Source: Spirodela intermedia (taxonomy: Eukaryota; Streptophyta; Magnoliopsida; Alismatales; Araceae). Taken from it: 64,000 nucleotides of DNA. Position numbers and translations under genes: made by a program. A model generated the notes under the pieces. It had not been told where the DNA came from. It ran no database searches and was given only the letters and a program-made list of their open reading frames with translations. Of the stretch, positions 1-12,880 are shown piece by piece. The DNA lies in NCBI GenBank assembly GCA_902729315.2, contig LR746264.1:10013878-10077877 (forward strand), given 5' to 3'. The number at the start of each line of letters is the position of its first letter. Position 1 is the stretch's first letter.

Positions 1-386
1 ACTGCTATGACTGCGGCATGGACCTACACCTCCGGTGCGAAGCTACCCCGAGTCCTCAACGACGGGAACCTGAGGCTGGAGCTCAAGAAGGAGATGTCCT
101 CCGAGTGCGAGAAGTGCGGCAGGAAGAAGAACATCGACGGGAAGTCTTCGTGGTGCTATGTCTCCACCTGCAAGTCTGTCTCCCTTCATATATCCTGCAC
201 GAAGGATGTGCTTCTAGATAACTGGTTGAGAAAAGAGGATAGCTCCCTGGGCTCTGCTGTCCAGGGTGGCGGTAGTGAATCAGTGAAGAGAACGCCAAGG
301 CGGCTTGTCATCAGGGAAAAGAAGGGCTGTTCCAAAGAGAAGCTAGTGAATATAAATGAGATGGTTCAACTTGCAGTTCCGAGATG
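1..386 (+). pseudogene. DC1-domain protein, copy 1, truncated and frameshifted
   Basis: This is the 3' part of a C1-like (DC1) Cys/His-rich protein, entering from the left edge. It matches residues ~106-235 of the intact copy at 16,179-16,943, including the CEKCG pair and the CKSVSLHISC motif of the last zinc-binding module. Against the intact copy it has lost 2 bp around positions 30-38, so the CYDCGMDLH stretch at the left edge is out of frame with the rest. The similarity stops at 384-386, just before the hydrophobic C-terminal tail, and the sequence becomes Copia gag. No normal 3' end remains. The N-terminus lies outside the window. I infer a pseudogene; the frameshift and the lost tail are seen directly. 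Confidence 0.75.
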
Positions 387-3300
387 ATACTTTTACTCCT
401 TCAGCTCTTGCCGTGGCTGTTCCGCCGACTTGAGATGATACCTCTCCCCACCCTGACGGTGGTCGTCCTTCTCGTGGACGTGGGCGCAATACTTTTCCTC
501 CTTATCCCTACTGCGGGAAGAGAATCATTTGACTACTAAGTGTTGGAGGGAGTTCGACAAGCCCGCTTGTACACAGTCGACAATGACTTTTCTGACTCTT
601 GTGTCCCCCACTCCATCTCGTGTTCCAACTCCTATCTTTCATGTGACCTTAACGTCTGCAGAGTCTAATGTCTTTGGCTGTGCCAGTGGTATCGATGCTT
701 TCACCTCTACTAGTCTTGCCTCGCTTCCGACCTCCTCCACACTAGGTACATATGCCCTCCTTGCTTCTTCTTTGATGCCATAGATTATTGATTCGAGGGA
801 CTCCACCCACATGACCGGTATTCTCACTATTCACTTCCTCCTATCAGTTTACCCCGACTCACTCCCCTATCATCATTGCTGATGGCTGGACTTGTCCAGT
901 CAAAAGTCATTGTGTCACCTTGACTTCTCTTTCCCTTTTCCTCACCCATATTCTCTATGTTATCAGTTTTCCTATTAACCTTATTTTCATCAGTGTTATT
1001 ACACGTGCCTTCCTATGTATCATCACATTCTTTTCCTTTCACTATACTTTGATCTGCATATCAAACGGAGGATTGGTTTGGGTCATAAAAATGAGTAAGG
1101 TGTCTATGAACTCGTTTTTGACAAACCTTCATCTAGCCTTCAGGCCCTTTTTGTTGCCTCTACAACCACTTCTTCTCTTTTATGACATCATTATTTAGGT
1201 CATCCTTATTTCTCTAAATTACAAAAAACCTTATCATGATTTTCTCTCTATAAGTTTGTGTATGAATCTTATTAGTTGGGCAAATATCACCATACTCTTA
1301 CCTTAGTCATGATAGCATCCCTTCTTCTACTCTCTTTGACCTTCTCCATTGTGATGTATGGGATTCATCTCGTACTTTTTCTATCTCAAGCCATCGTCAT
1401 TATATCATTTTTATCGATGACTGCACTCTGTGTGAGCTAAGTCTACCTCTTCTGTGACCACTCTAAAGTTGTCACCATAGTTACTCATTTCATTATTGAA
1501 GTTATCACATAATATATTACTACGTCCAAGATTCTTTATATTAATAATACTTTTGAGTTTATCCAAGCCTCTCTCCACACATTTTGTATTGATCATGGTA
1601 TCCTCCACCAAACCACCTACTACCACACCTTGTATTAGAATAGTGTTGCCAAATGCAAACATTGTCAACTTCTTGGCATCACTTGCACACTTCTACTTGA
1701 GATGAATGTCCCCCACTATCTTTAGGATGATGCTCTTCTGACTACCACTTACCTCTAAAATCGGCTTTCCTCTACTCCTCTTGAGGGGGAGGGGGGGCAT
1801 TCATCTCCATCACTTAATATTTGATTCTCCTCTTTTTTCTCTTCCTCTTTGGGTCTTTAGATGCACTATCTTCGTCTATGATTTATCTTCTTCTCTTTCT
1901 AAACTCGCCCCTTGTGCTATTAAAAGGGTCTTTGTCAGCTACTTGTGTACGTAAAAGGACTATTGAGTCTACTTCATGGATACTCATTGCTATGTGACCT
2001 CGATCGATATCACTTTTCATGAGGAGTATCATTTCTTTTCCTTAGTTTTGACCCCTCCTCTTCCTCACGCCCTTACGTCTCCTCCACCTAGGTTCCCTCC
2101 CTTGACAATTCTTATGGACCCTCCCATTCTCTTCCCTCTTGTCTACTCTCTGTGGGATCGTTACCCACGCTTGCCTCTCTTCAGCCCATGTCTCTTGTGA
2201 TTCCTCCTACTCCATATGTAATATTCCTCATTCTCTCTTATGATCCCCTCCACATCTTTGGTCGCTGCTCCACCAAATGACCTTGATCTCCTTATTGCCC
2301 TCCGCAAAGGTACACGTGGCTACACCCACCATCTCATCTCCCAATTTATCTCTTATGACTGCCTTTCTCATTCCTTTCGTGCCTTTGTGTTCTTTGTGAC
2401 CTTTGAGTTGCTTCTGCAGTCATATGTTGAGGCTGCACATGTACCTATGTGGAAGACAACCATGGATTCCAAGATGGTTGTGTTAGTCACTAGGGAGACT
2501 TGACGTTTGTTTCTGCACCCGAGTGATGCCAACATTGTGATGTGCAAGTAGGTGTTTACCCTCAAGTATCACCCGGATAACTCTACCATTCATCACAATG
2601 CTCGCCTTGTTGCTCAGGGCTTCATGCAAACATATGTGATTGATTATACTGAGACGTTATCTCCTATTGTCCACCTCAACTCTATCTACATGTTTCTTTA
2701 TCTTGATATCAATCATACATGGTTTCTCCACCAATAGATATTTTTGATGCCTTTCTCTATGATGATTTCGAGAAGTAGGTCTTTATGAAGCAACCTTTTA
2801 ATATATTACTTAGAGAGAGTCATCGAAGGTGGGTCTCTTGTAATGTGTCATTTATGGGCTTAAGTAGAGTCCATGTGTTTGATTCATCAAGTTTAGTGAT
2901 TTTACTTACTACTTTTGACTTCATCTCTTACACTGTAGATCCACCATACTCACGAAGAAGACAGAGGGAGACTTTATCATCCTTACAGTCTACGTGACGA
3001 CATCCTTGTGACTGAAAGTGATAAGGTCGAAATCTCTACTACTAAAGCTTACTTGCAGCATCACCTCAACATTCATGACTTGGAGACTCCACAACATTTT
3101 TTTGTAATTGAGTTTGTATATTAGGACGGGAAGCTCGCCCTCACCTAGCAAAAATATGTTCTCTACATGCTTCAGGAGACATGTCTCCTTAGGTGCAAGC
3201 TTGAAACTTCACTCATAGAAGCTTGTCTGTAGTTTAGAGACACTTCATCTCTCCTACTCGAAGATGTTAACTAGTATTGACAATTGTTGAGCAAGCTGAT

Positions 3301-4096
3301 ATATTTCATTGTCACTCACCTTGATATCGTATACATGGTTAGTGTCTTGAGTCAGTTTATGTAGGAGTCTCAACGAGTTCATTAGAGGAGAGTTCTATGA
3401 GTCATCATCTACATCAAACGAGCCCTAATAAAAGGGCTCATCTATCAGCAACAATTATTTTCACATTACAGCCTACTCTGACGTCGAATATGCAAGTGAC
3501 AAGGGTGACCGAAAGTCTACTACAGGTTATTGCACATACATTGACAGTAACCTAGTCACTTGATAGTCTCAGATTTAGAGGGTGGTGTCCTACTCCAGTG
3601 TGAAATTCGAGTATCAAGTCATGGTTGAGGCAGCATGGGAAATGACATGACTTTGATCACTTCTCAACGATCTTGACATTGCTTCTTCCTCTCTAATGCC
3701 CATGTATTGCGACAATCAAGATGTCATCTTCATTATTGACAATCCCACCTTTCATGAGTGTACAAAGTACATTAAGATCGACTGTCATTCCATTTAAGAT
3801 AAGGTCATGTTTGAACTTATCTCTACTCATGTGATATCATATCATCAGCTTGTGGACGTCCTCACGAAAAGTCTGGTTGTCATCTTTTACGACATCACAT
3901 GTACCAAGTTGAACATGTTCAACTTATATGCTCCAACTTGAGGGGGAGTGTTCGATAGTGATATCAGACTTCTACCACACTATGGCCCATTATTTCTCTC
4001 TCTTCTCATCTCTCCTCTCTCATATATAAGAGTCATGTATTCTACATTTTATAAATATAATAATTTTTTCCTCTCTTGTCAATAAAATAATTTTCA
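387..4096 (+). mobile_element. Ty1/Copia retrotransposon remnant (Copia-1), 5'-truncated
   Basis: Degenerate Copia polyprotein pieces appear in the expected order. Around 440-560 there is a gag zinc knuckle (CGK..NHLTTKC, one base lost). Integrase core-like sequence (YIIFIDDCT) and ALLTTTYL lie at 1,340-1,780. The gag/pol linker with ALRKGTRGYTHH is at 2,265-2,340. Reverse transcriptase (KYHPD..HHNARLVAQGF) is at 2,560-2,740, and its YVDD site near 2,976-2,995 is frameshifted. RNase H (YASDKGDRKSTTGYC) is at 3,480-3,540. A polypurine tract (3,941-3,948) is followed by a probable 3' LTR starting TGTTCGATAG, with a TATATAAG box near 4,022. The right end is placed at about 4,096 from a TTTTCA end and is approximate. 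No 5' LTR or N-terminal gag is visible. Many stops and frameshifts make it inactive. Confidence 0.85.
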
Positions 4097-4369
4097 TAAT
4101 TAAATTAATGTATCACATACAAAATTCATTGGAAAGGTAATGAAGTAAATAGATCATAAAAATTTGAAGAATTATATTTCTTATAGCTAAATGGTCGGCT
4201 CAATGGCTAGTTGAGCAGACTTATAATGGGCCATGAGTGGGCCTAAAGAACACAATTTTTTTTGTGTGTCTAGCTATATAGGAATTGATGGTTATCACAT
4301 TACGATGCCATGAATAAAATAATGAATCATTAGACTCACTGGCTCCTTGTCAAGAAGATCATTAGACTC
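4097..4369. other. Intergenic, AT-rich
   Basis: No gene or clear repeat was recognised between the Copia-1 3' end and the start of the duplicated eL36 flank. Confidence 0.5.
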
Positions 4370-4775
4370 AATGTTGGTTTGCCATATGTGGGACCCTAGT
4401 CAAAGATCCAACATAGTCTTGTCGAGAGAATAGAAATTGCATGGGATTTATTCCCATTGAATGCACCATGTCCATAGAAAGCAAAGTTGAGATGAAGATG
4501 ATCATGTTATGTTAAGAGCCATCTATCCTCAAGTAAGCTAATCGAGTATGGTTCAAGAACCCATTAACATGGAATTATCTTATGATTAGTGCGAGAACAA
4601 TGGTCATTAGATTTATCTTCAATGTCTTAATCATTGTAATAAAGATTGCAAGAAACGGATGATGAATAGCTTAGCCAATCAACTAGTGAGTGATCAAGCG
4701 AGAGAGGGAGAGAGAGAGCTGACTAGTTGTTCTTGGAACAACTGATTGCCTCTTGATGAATGATTGAAGAGCCCA

Positions 4776-4803
4776 TTACTTTTTATTAGAAACACTAGCG
4801 GAG
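4776..4803 (-). pseudogene. Relic of eL36 terminal exon
   Basis: This aligns with the 31-nt last coding exon of eL36 at 17,705-17,735, including the TAA stop (4,776-4,778). It is 3 nt shorter, and the splice acceptor AG is changed. It sits at the same relative place within the duplicated flank. Exons 1 and 2 are absent from this copy, so it cannot be functional. Confidence 0.6.
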
Positions 4804-5914
4804 TTGTGCATAGATCAAAATGAAAAATGTTGGCTTACACCATTCACTTGCATGAAAGAGGATTCAACATAAACTTCAACAAAAGAGGATATTATAAAAA
4901 AAATAAAAATACAAGATGTCTTTATCATAAAAAGTATTTTTGATAAATGGAATTCATTGTCAAAATGACTCATAAGGATTCTCAAGAGTCCTTTATTTTT
5001 GTCAAACTAATAAAGCAATCAAAAACCTTAAAGGACACAATTTACTAGAAAAATGTCTGCAAAAAAAAAGTGGTATTTTTAATATTTTTCACTAAGAATT
5101 TCCTTAGCCATTTTGATAGTTGGGTAAGTAGCCACTCGGGGTGATCATCACTCATTAAGGAGAACCATGAAGAATTTTCTTTTATTTTTTTTTCCAGTGA
5201 TATGTGCATGATCATGATTCATATTTAGTAATGGTAGCATATAATTGACAGTTGCTTAACCATGTGTCAGATGCACCCTAAATCTTGAATTATGTACAAA
5301 AAATATATTGGCAACACTAAAATAGTCAAGCTTTGTGTTCGTTATTATATTGTAATATAGACTAAATCATCGTATTCTTAAAAGTATTACAATAGTTTTC
5401 AGTGTTGTGGCACAAAAATAAAGAGAGGTTGAGCATTGCTCTCCAACACATGTAGAAATGAAAAGACACCACAACCAACTTGGTAATAGTCTCATAAAAG
5501 TTTCCAAATAAGGACCAGTTTCCAAGTAGTATATCAAATTATAAAAAAATCCCTTAATGGAAAAAGTGGGATGAAGAAAGAAGATTCATCATGTCCTAAA
5601 TTGAGAAAGTGTAAGAAGGGAAATCTCCTTGTTTTTATGAAATTGAGACAAACCCATTTGACACAAATCGTGTGCTGACAAACATCAAAATATTAGAGGG
5701 ATTGATCAATGAAAAAATATTACATGAATTAGACACAAAAAAAGAATAAAAGGTAAATATTGCACCTTCTCAGTGTCAAACTATGTACATCAAAATATAT
5801 TGGACCAAGCCAAGTTACCCATAATCTAAGGTTACAAACTAGCATTGCTGATCTTCTTTGAGTTAACAAAGATATTGAAGTTGTAAAAATAATCCAACAT
5901 GTCAAGATCCTTGA

Positions 5915-7656
5915 TAAGTCTTCATTATCATGAGTTAATAATTAGTAAATAATATAGTTTTAGCCTTAACTCATGGTAAATAAACTTATATTTGTGTTAA
6001 ACTGTGAAAAGTGGTTTTCAAGTTATTAACATCAATTTTTGGCTAATTATGTGATTTTATATAAATTTATATAATTTTTATAGTCTTACTTTTGAGATAA
6101 ATGAAGAAAAAGAAATAAAAATAAAAATATAACAAAATGAATGGTACTCGTCGGCCAGCCAGGTTTGCAAGCAGGTCAGAAGCACAGTTCGGGAGGAGCC
6201 ACAAGTAGGGGCTCGAGTGACTAGGACCAATGGGGACACGTGTGTACCACTCCCCTTCCTTGTCACTAGTGGCCAGCTAGTTGTGGGGCAAAGAGTAGTC
6301 GTACGTGCGAGAGAAAGAGACTTGCTTGCAAATATAATATTACTATATATTTGCTCAAAACTTCGGCGCACAAGCGATATGAGATTAAACCCGCGTCACA
6401 CCTTCCCTAGAAAGGCTTCGATGATTTTAATACTTATAATACCCCTTATTTATAATAGAGATATACCATGATGATGCCATTTGATAAGGGCATTAGAGTA
6501 CTTATACCAATCTCTTTCATATAGGCGACCAATCAACGTGGGTTCGAATCCTCCCAGAGCCAAAACTCCTATTTTTTTATCTAATTATCATGACTTTTTT
6601 GCAGATCGCTGGTGAAGGATTAAGCTGTCAGAATCGTTGGATCATCGACAAAAATCTTGTCAACGTGATTTGTAGAGTATTGTTACTAAAATTGTTGAAC
6701 GATTCACAAAAAAAGATTATGAATCCATTGAGTAAAGCATCTCTGATTGATCGACGAATAAGCCATCATCGAGAAGAGGACGATTCACTAAGAGACAAGT
6801 CGCCACCTCTTGAAACCATACCGGATGCGATGAAGAGCGTCATTTTACTGTGCGTACTTGAGGATGAAGCTCCCTAACACACGCCTCACCTTCATCTAGC
6901 TCATCTCTATTGGGTGATAGCCACTGGAGAGTCGCAAAGTTGCCATTTTTTCGCTCCGCTAAGTGACAATTGCCGGAAACAATTTGACAGCTCATTTCAT
7001 TGATCTCTAGACTTTGCAAGGAGGTCTAGAAATTACCCACATCGTCTTTGTTCAAAGAGAGCCATCGAGGCTGTGGACATTACACGACGATCCTCTCAAA
7101 TGCTTAGGATTTTGGTGCATCACCGACGCAGCATTACTACTGCAACGCCGAAACTCTATTTTCTTACTTTCAACTTACTTTTCACTTCAATTAGTGATAA
7201 TTTGTGTGATTTAAAATTACCAAGATATACTTCATTCAATTATGATTCGTTCGGCTTTTACATATCTTAATTTAATCAATTAAAACGTCTGTAATTGCTT
7301 ATGTAAGAATCATCAGATGGAACTCTATTTCTGCCCGATTCGCGTTCGCCAGGCACTGACATCATCCTGATGTCTGCACCCTTATTTCTCTTTTTTGTGA
7401 ATTTTAAATATATTTTATTTTCATTTCTTAGTATATAATTCATAGAAAATAATATTCTTTTAAAAAAAATCTGAATAATTATCTGATATTATATTACATC
7501 TCTGTGCTTGAATTAGAAAATTATTATTATTTTTGAAAGTTTTATTGAATTATAATTGATATATTTGTTCTTAAATATTTTTAAATATCTGAAAATTCAT
7601 ATTTTCTAGTTTTATAAATTTTAAATTTACATGACTTACTATACAACGACTAAGTC
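5915..7656. mobile_element. ~1.7 kb LTR-like repeat, copy a
   Basis: The whole stretch is similar to 10,305-12,036, starting TGATAAGTCTTCATT and ending near GACTAAGTCA. The TG...CA ends and the lack of long coding sequence suggest a large solo LTR, although no matching target-site duplication is clear. The intact locus copy 3 lacks it: around 18,930-18,945 the flanking sequences run straight through, giving an empty site. The superfamily is not identified. Confidence 0.6.
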
Positions 7657-9369
7657 ACGTAAGTCCTCGTTAAATAAATATAGATTAAAATGAATGAAAT
7701 TAATGTCATCCAAACTAAAAAAATATCCACTACCTATATGTTTCTAATGTTTTTGTAAAAAGGGAAGCTACACCTCATATGAAGCTTCCTAAAATCTAGT
7801 ATTGTGATTGAAATAAATCAACATGTGATCAAGGTTAGACCCTCATTGTTTAATATTATAAATAATGATGGTAAAAATGATGGGTTTACTACTTTTTATT
7901 GGGAACATGTGAACAGTCCTTACTCCCTAGTGTGCTCTAGCATGATACTAGAAAAAAAAATAAAAAATAAATGTTTCTTGACAAAAGCATGGTGAACCAC
8001 CCAAGTAAACATAACACATGAGAGATTCCTAGTTCTAGGGGAAGATAAAATACTTTAGTATAAAAAAATACATCACATGGGGCAATCATTATGATGAAAA
8101 AATGAATTCTCATTCAAAACCTCTAGTTTAGTTGAAATGTTTCAATAATTGGATGATCATTTTCTACTACTATAACATAGTTCACCCCTTGTAAAAAGTT
8201 ATGCTCATACAATCCAATACAAGATGTTGATCTAAACGATGACAAAACTACCATCGTATCTCTTGATTGAACAACAAACACCATTACATTAACCAATGGC
8301 CATGAGCTTGTGAACTGAACCAGGTCTTCATGAGATTGGCAGATTGATATGAGCCAACCAATCTAAAGACCTTGACTGGTCAGTCCCAACTCATGACCTC
8401 CACAAACTGTTGAAAACAAGGGTTTCTTCAATCTAAGATGAGAGAAAGAAAAAAAATGGTATGTATGTAGAAAAACCACTATCTTCTACATTTTTTCCGC
8501 ACTATAAATTGTAAAAATATAGGACAATGTATCCCTAGAATAAGATAATGTAAAAAGTAAAAAAAAAAAGGTAGATTGGAAAAAACATGTAATACAATGA
8601 AACTTGAAACATATAACAAAGCCTTTGGTGCATGAAAGATGGATAAATATTTTGGCATGTCAACATTTCATCCAATGTAGCCAATGTTGTGGGCCTCAGC
8701 GGCCATTTTCTTACCTTTCTTTGTATTCCAACAAATGTGTCATAGGTCCACTAGTTGGTGTATCATTCAGTCATGAGATTCATTTAGTCTCATCCTAACA
8801 AAGTTACAATATTTTTCATATATGTCTCATGTTTTCTTTTAGGGTAATGATTTGGGTTTGCTTGTTAGTGACCATAATATTTTTTAAAGATTTTTTTGAC
8901 ATATATATAATAATAATTTATTTAAAATATCCACTAAATGAGTCAATTTCTATTATAGCTCCTAAAAGTTGTTATCTTGGTTCTTGTTGAGCCTTAAGAT
9001 TTTCACCTTTGAATTACTATGGTCATTCATATATGTACAAATATAGTAGAGACCATGAGTCTCACCAAGATAAGGCACTACTTGCTCTTCAATCACGAAC
9101 CCAAGCTCAACAAAGGGGGATCTCACTATTGGAACATTTGCGAAGAACCTTGGGTGAACCCATAAATGCCTTATCTGTATCTTCTTTTACAAACGTCACC
9201 TTTTCCCACTAGAAGGTAGCAATCACCTCTGATAGCATGCTCCTTGAGATTCATGAGTTGTTTATGGAAGGGAGAGATGGGGAGAAATGAAACATAGAGT
9301 CTATCATCACCTAATCCCAAGTGCTGACTACAGTCGAGTCATTTGGGTGTAGCATATGGACAATATACC

Positions 9370-9371
<2 letters not shown>

Positions 9372-9459
<88 letters not shown>
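9372..9459. repeat. (CT)n microsatellite, ~88 bp
   Basis: An almost pure CT run with one interruption lies about 340 bp upstream of the DC1 pseudogene start. The equivalent site in copy 3 (15,771-15,791) has only about 20 bp, so the tract has expanded here or contracted there. Confidence 0.95.
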
Positions 9460-9801
9460 ACTCACTCACTTAGATGCACACACACATAGAGGCATCAAAC
9501 CCACAATAGGGTCATGCAAACTCTCAAAGATTTGGACACCAAAGCTTTTCTAAGAGAGATAGAGAGAGAGAGAGAGGAGGAAAATTCTAATGTTTATTAT
9601 TGAGTATTATAAGAACCTTAAAAGTTTACTAAATATTTTAGGGATGTGTTGAAAACTTGACGGTGACTTTGTCCCATTTGTCCATGTGCTTCACACATCT
9701 TAACACGGTTGGGCAAAGCCAACATCATTTGTTGTAGAGGATGATGCATTGTATTCTTGTGGAGTATCTTTTCCTCTCTCTGACAAACAACACATAAAGA
9801 A

Positions 9802-10301
9802 ATGAGGCATAAAACTATGTTAGTGATTTTTAATACTGTCCATTCACTACACCTAGGGCACATGCTCAAGTTGGAGAATAGGGAGTACCTTTTCTTATTT
9901 GATGGTTGCATGGAACCAAGAATCTCTTACTGTTGGACATGTGTAGAGTCCTGTAACTTCCACATTTATACCCACTGCTTTAAACCTAAAATATCTCTCT
10001 AACATTCGTTGTTCCCAAAATGTAGTTTTAGATGGGTGAAATCTAGGCTGCAATGTCCACGCAAATAGTTCTACGACACCCATGTGGGCTAAGTGCGAAC
10101 AATTTTCTTGCGCAAAGTTACCCCAAGTCATCGATGACGAGATCTTGATGTTGGAGTTCAAGAATGAGATGCCCATTGAGTGTGAGAAGTGTAGCTAAAG
10201 GGACAAAAATTTTATTGAGGAAATGTGTCGACATGTAAAATTGTTGCCCTTTATATATCATGCATGAAGGATCTACTTCTTAAAAACTAGTCGAACAAAG
10301 A
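9802..10301 (+). pseudogene. DC1-domain protein, copy 2, with stop codons
   Basis: It aligns with the intact DC1 gene at 16,179-16,943 from the ATG (9,802) to about codon 185. The first zinc module is kept (CMEPRISYCWTC...FHIYTHCF), but an in-frame TAA follows the KISL motif near 10,000. More stops (CAG/TGG to TAG/TAA type) and small deletions follow, including loss of most of the second DC1 module. The alignment ends at about 10,301 where the LTR-like repeat begins. The promoter also differs: about 60 bp present before the intact gene, including its TATATA run, is absent here. It is clearly non-functional as a full-length gene. A 66-residue reading frame remains at the 5' end, which I do not consider a gene. 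Confidence 0.85.
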
Positions 10302-10304
10302 GAT

Positions 10305-12036
10305 AGTGAATAAGTCTTCATTATTATGATTAATAATTTTATTAATAATATATTTTAAGTCTTAACTCATGTTAAATAGATTTCTATTTATGTTAAATTG
10401 AGAAAATAGTTTTTATTTAGTTAACATAATTTTTTTCTTAATTATATAATTTTATGTGAGTTTATATAATTTTTATAATCATACTTTTGAAATAAAATGA
10501 AGATAAATAAAATAAAAATATTGATAAAAAGGGAGAGGACCCACCAGCTAGTTGGGTCTGCAAATGGGTCAAAAAAATAGTTGAGTAAAGCCACAAGTAA
10601 GGGGCATGATGGGCTAAGTATGACTGACAAGATATATCTGTGTCACTCCCCTTTCACATCACTGGTGGCCAGCCAAATGTGAGGCAATAAGTGGTCATAC
10701 TTGAGAAGACGATATTGATGAAAAAAATGAGTATTACTATATATATGTCTCAAAAATAGAAAAATAGCCAATGTGGGAACAAATATGTTTTAGTGCTCGT
10801 AGGTAAGTTTTATATATTTTGATACCTATAATGCCTCTTATCTATGAGAAGTAAGTGCCTCCATGATGTTACTATGTAAGGGTATAAGTGTAATTGATTC
10901 CCTCTATCTCACATAGTCAGACGATCAATGAAAGTTTAAATTTAACGAGAGTTAAAACTCATATTTTTTATCTAATTAAATCACAATCTTTTTGTAGAGT
11001 GTCAATCAATGATTAATTTATCAAAATCTCTCTATCATGAGCAAAAATGTTGATGTGATTTGCAAAACATCATTACCAACTACTTAATAATTATGGATAA
11101 AAAGATTAGAAATCCATTGAGAATATCATCTTTGATTGATCAACAAATAAGTCATCGTCGAAAAGATGATGATCCATCAAAAGATGAGTTGTAACCTCTT
11201 AAGAGTGTACCAAATGTGATGAAGACCCTCATCTTACTATACAAACTTAAGGATAAAGTTCCTTAAGATATGTCTTATCTCCATCCAACTCATCTCTATT
11301 GGGTGACAATCGTCGAATATTCAAAAGTCATCATTTTTTTGCTATGTCAGGTGAAAGCTATTGAATATGATTCGTTAACCTATTTCATTGATTTTTAGAC
11401 TTCAAAAAACTTTTTAAAGATTGACTACGTCATCTATTTCTAAAAAAACCTTTGAGGCCGTAGACATTATACGACAATCTATCAAAACATACAGAATTCT
11501 AGTGATCACCACCGCAAAGTCGAAACTCTACATTTACTACTTTAAACTTAATATTTACTTAATTTAGTACGATTTTGTGTGATGTCTAATTTCGAAAGCT
11601 TTCTTCATTCAATTATGATTATTTTGGCTTTTACATATCTTAATTTGATCAATTAAATCATTTGAAATCATTTATGAAAGAATCATCAAACATAACTTTG
11701 TTTTTGCCTAAATCATGTTCGTTGAGGTGCTAACGTCATCCTGATGTCTACACCCTTTTTTACCTTTTTTGAGAATCTTAAAATATATGTTATATTCATC
11801 ATTTAGTCTAAAAATCATAAAAAATTGTATTCTTTGACAAAAATTATGAAATATTATCATGTACTATTTTACATTCCTTTGATCGACTTTGAAGTTTCTC
11901 ACTATTTTTGAAACCTTTTATTTAATTATAACTGATTTATTTAGTCTAAATTATTTCTAAAAATTTTAAACTTAGAATTTTCTAGTTTTATAACTTAAAA
12001 ATATGTGTGATTTATTATACAACGATTAAATCACAT
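10305..12036. mobile_element. ~1.7 kb LTR-like repeat, copy b
   Basis: A second copy of the repeat at 5,915-7,656, in the same orientation and alignable end to end (TGAATAAGTCTTCATT... to GATTAAATCA). It begins inside the DC1 pseudogene sequence and is followed directly by a Copia fragment. No coding capacity is visible. It is probably a solo LTR, family unknown. Confidence 0.6.
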
Positions 12037-12059
12037 TACCAAGTCAATTAATTGTAATA

Positions 12060-12880
12060 TGGACTATTCACTACACAAGAGGCACAAACTCTTGGTGTAA
12101 TATGGGCTACAATGTGAGAAGTTTATTCATGCATAACTCAAGAAAAGTTCATTTATTTGTAGCTGAAAGAGTTTTACAGTATTTGAAAGGGTTGAAACAA
12201 ATATTTTATTTAAAAATGAGGAGATAATGGATAAAAAAGTTTATATGATGCAGATTTTATAAGTTTCATTGTTGACCAAAGATCTACCTTGGGCTATTGT
12301 ACGTTTTTTAGTGAAAATCTTGTTACTGGATGAAGTAAAAAGTAACAACTTGTAGCAAGGTTAAGTGTGGAGTTTTGAGTTCCAATTCATGGTGAAATTT
12401 ACATTTTATGGGTGAAAATCATTCTTAAAGGTCTAAAGATAAGGTGGCATAGAGCTATCAAGCTATTGTGATAATGAATTAACCATCAATATAATTCATA
12501 ATCTTTAGGGACATAGATTGACATTTCATTAAGAAAAAGTTGAAAAGTGACATCATATATATACCATACATCTCAACAAATGATCAACTTTAAATATATT
12601 TATCAAGGGACTGAATGGGCCAACCCTCCAACTAATATTCAAATTGGGATTAAATAATAACCACTCGCCAGCTTGAGGGAGAATGTTATTGAACCCCATT
12701 TTTTTCACTATATTGTTGGGGTAACCAGATTTGGTCCAAGTGAACCTAATAAGATGACTACAATTCATATGGAGCGTGATGCATATAACACAATATTTAC
12801 CCCTTTCAAATAAATGAAGTTTTTTCTTCCTCTTTGTCTCTCTCTGTGTCTCTCTCTTTCTCTCCCCATCTATGACGATC
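12060..12880 (+). mobile_element. Ty1/Copia 3' fragment (Copia-2)
   Basis: RNase H-region remnants occur in order: VLQYLKGLKQIFYLK (12,175-12,220), a degenerate RSTLGYC-like segment near 12,280, and the IHNL..H.LTFH region near 12,490. A purine-rich tract (12,675-12,683) and a probable LTR start TGTTATTG follow. Many stops are present. It differs from Copia-1 and is closer to the fragment at 40,880-41,300. The right end is approximate and lies in a TC-rich stretch. Confidence 0.7.

Larger units (their letters stand above)
4370..9060. repeat. DC1/eL36 segmental duplication, copy 1 (downstream part)
   Basis: This stretch aligns collinearly with 17,280-19,560 and then with ~20,740-21,130 of the intact locus. 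Examples are 4,430-4,700 with 17,300-17,550, 5,770-5,915 with ~18,810-18,930, 7,740-8,250 with 19,010-19,530, and 8,320-8,400 with 20,760-20,840. It is interrupted at 5,915-7,656 by a ~1.7 kb LTR-like insertion. The part corresponding to eL36 exons 1 and 2 (about 19,560-20,740) is missing. The copy is AT-rich and strongly diverged (many C-to-T and G-to-A differences), consistent with long decay. Apart from the eL36 exon 3 relic no gene remains in it. Confidence 0.75.

Noticed and set aside
1158-1200. Possible CRISPR-like or satellite repeat in the AT-rich left part
   Set aside because: No regularly spaced repeats were found; similarities are explained by segmental duplication and Copia fragments.
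9356-9553. Leu-Ser repeat 'protein'
   Set aside because: It is a translation of the CT microsatellite.
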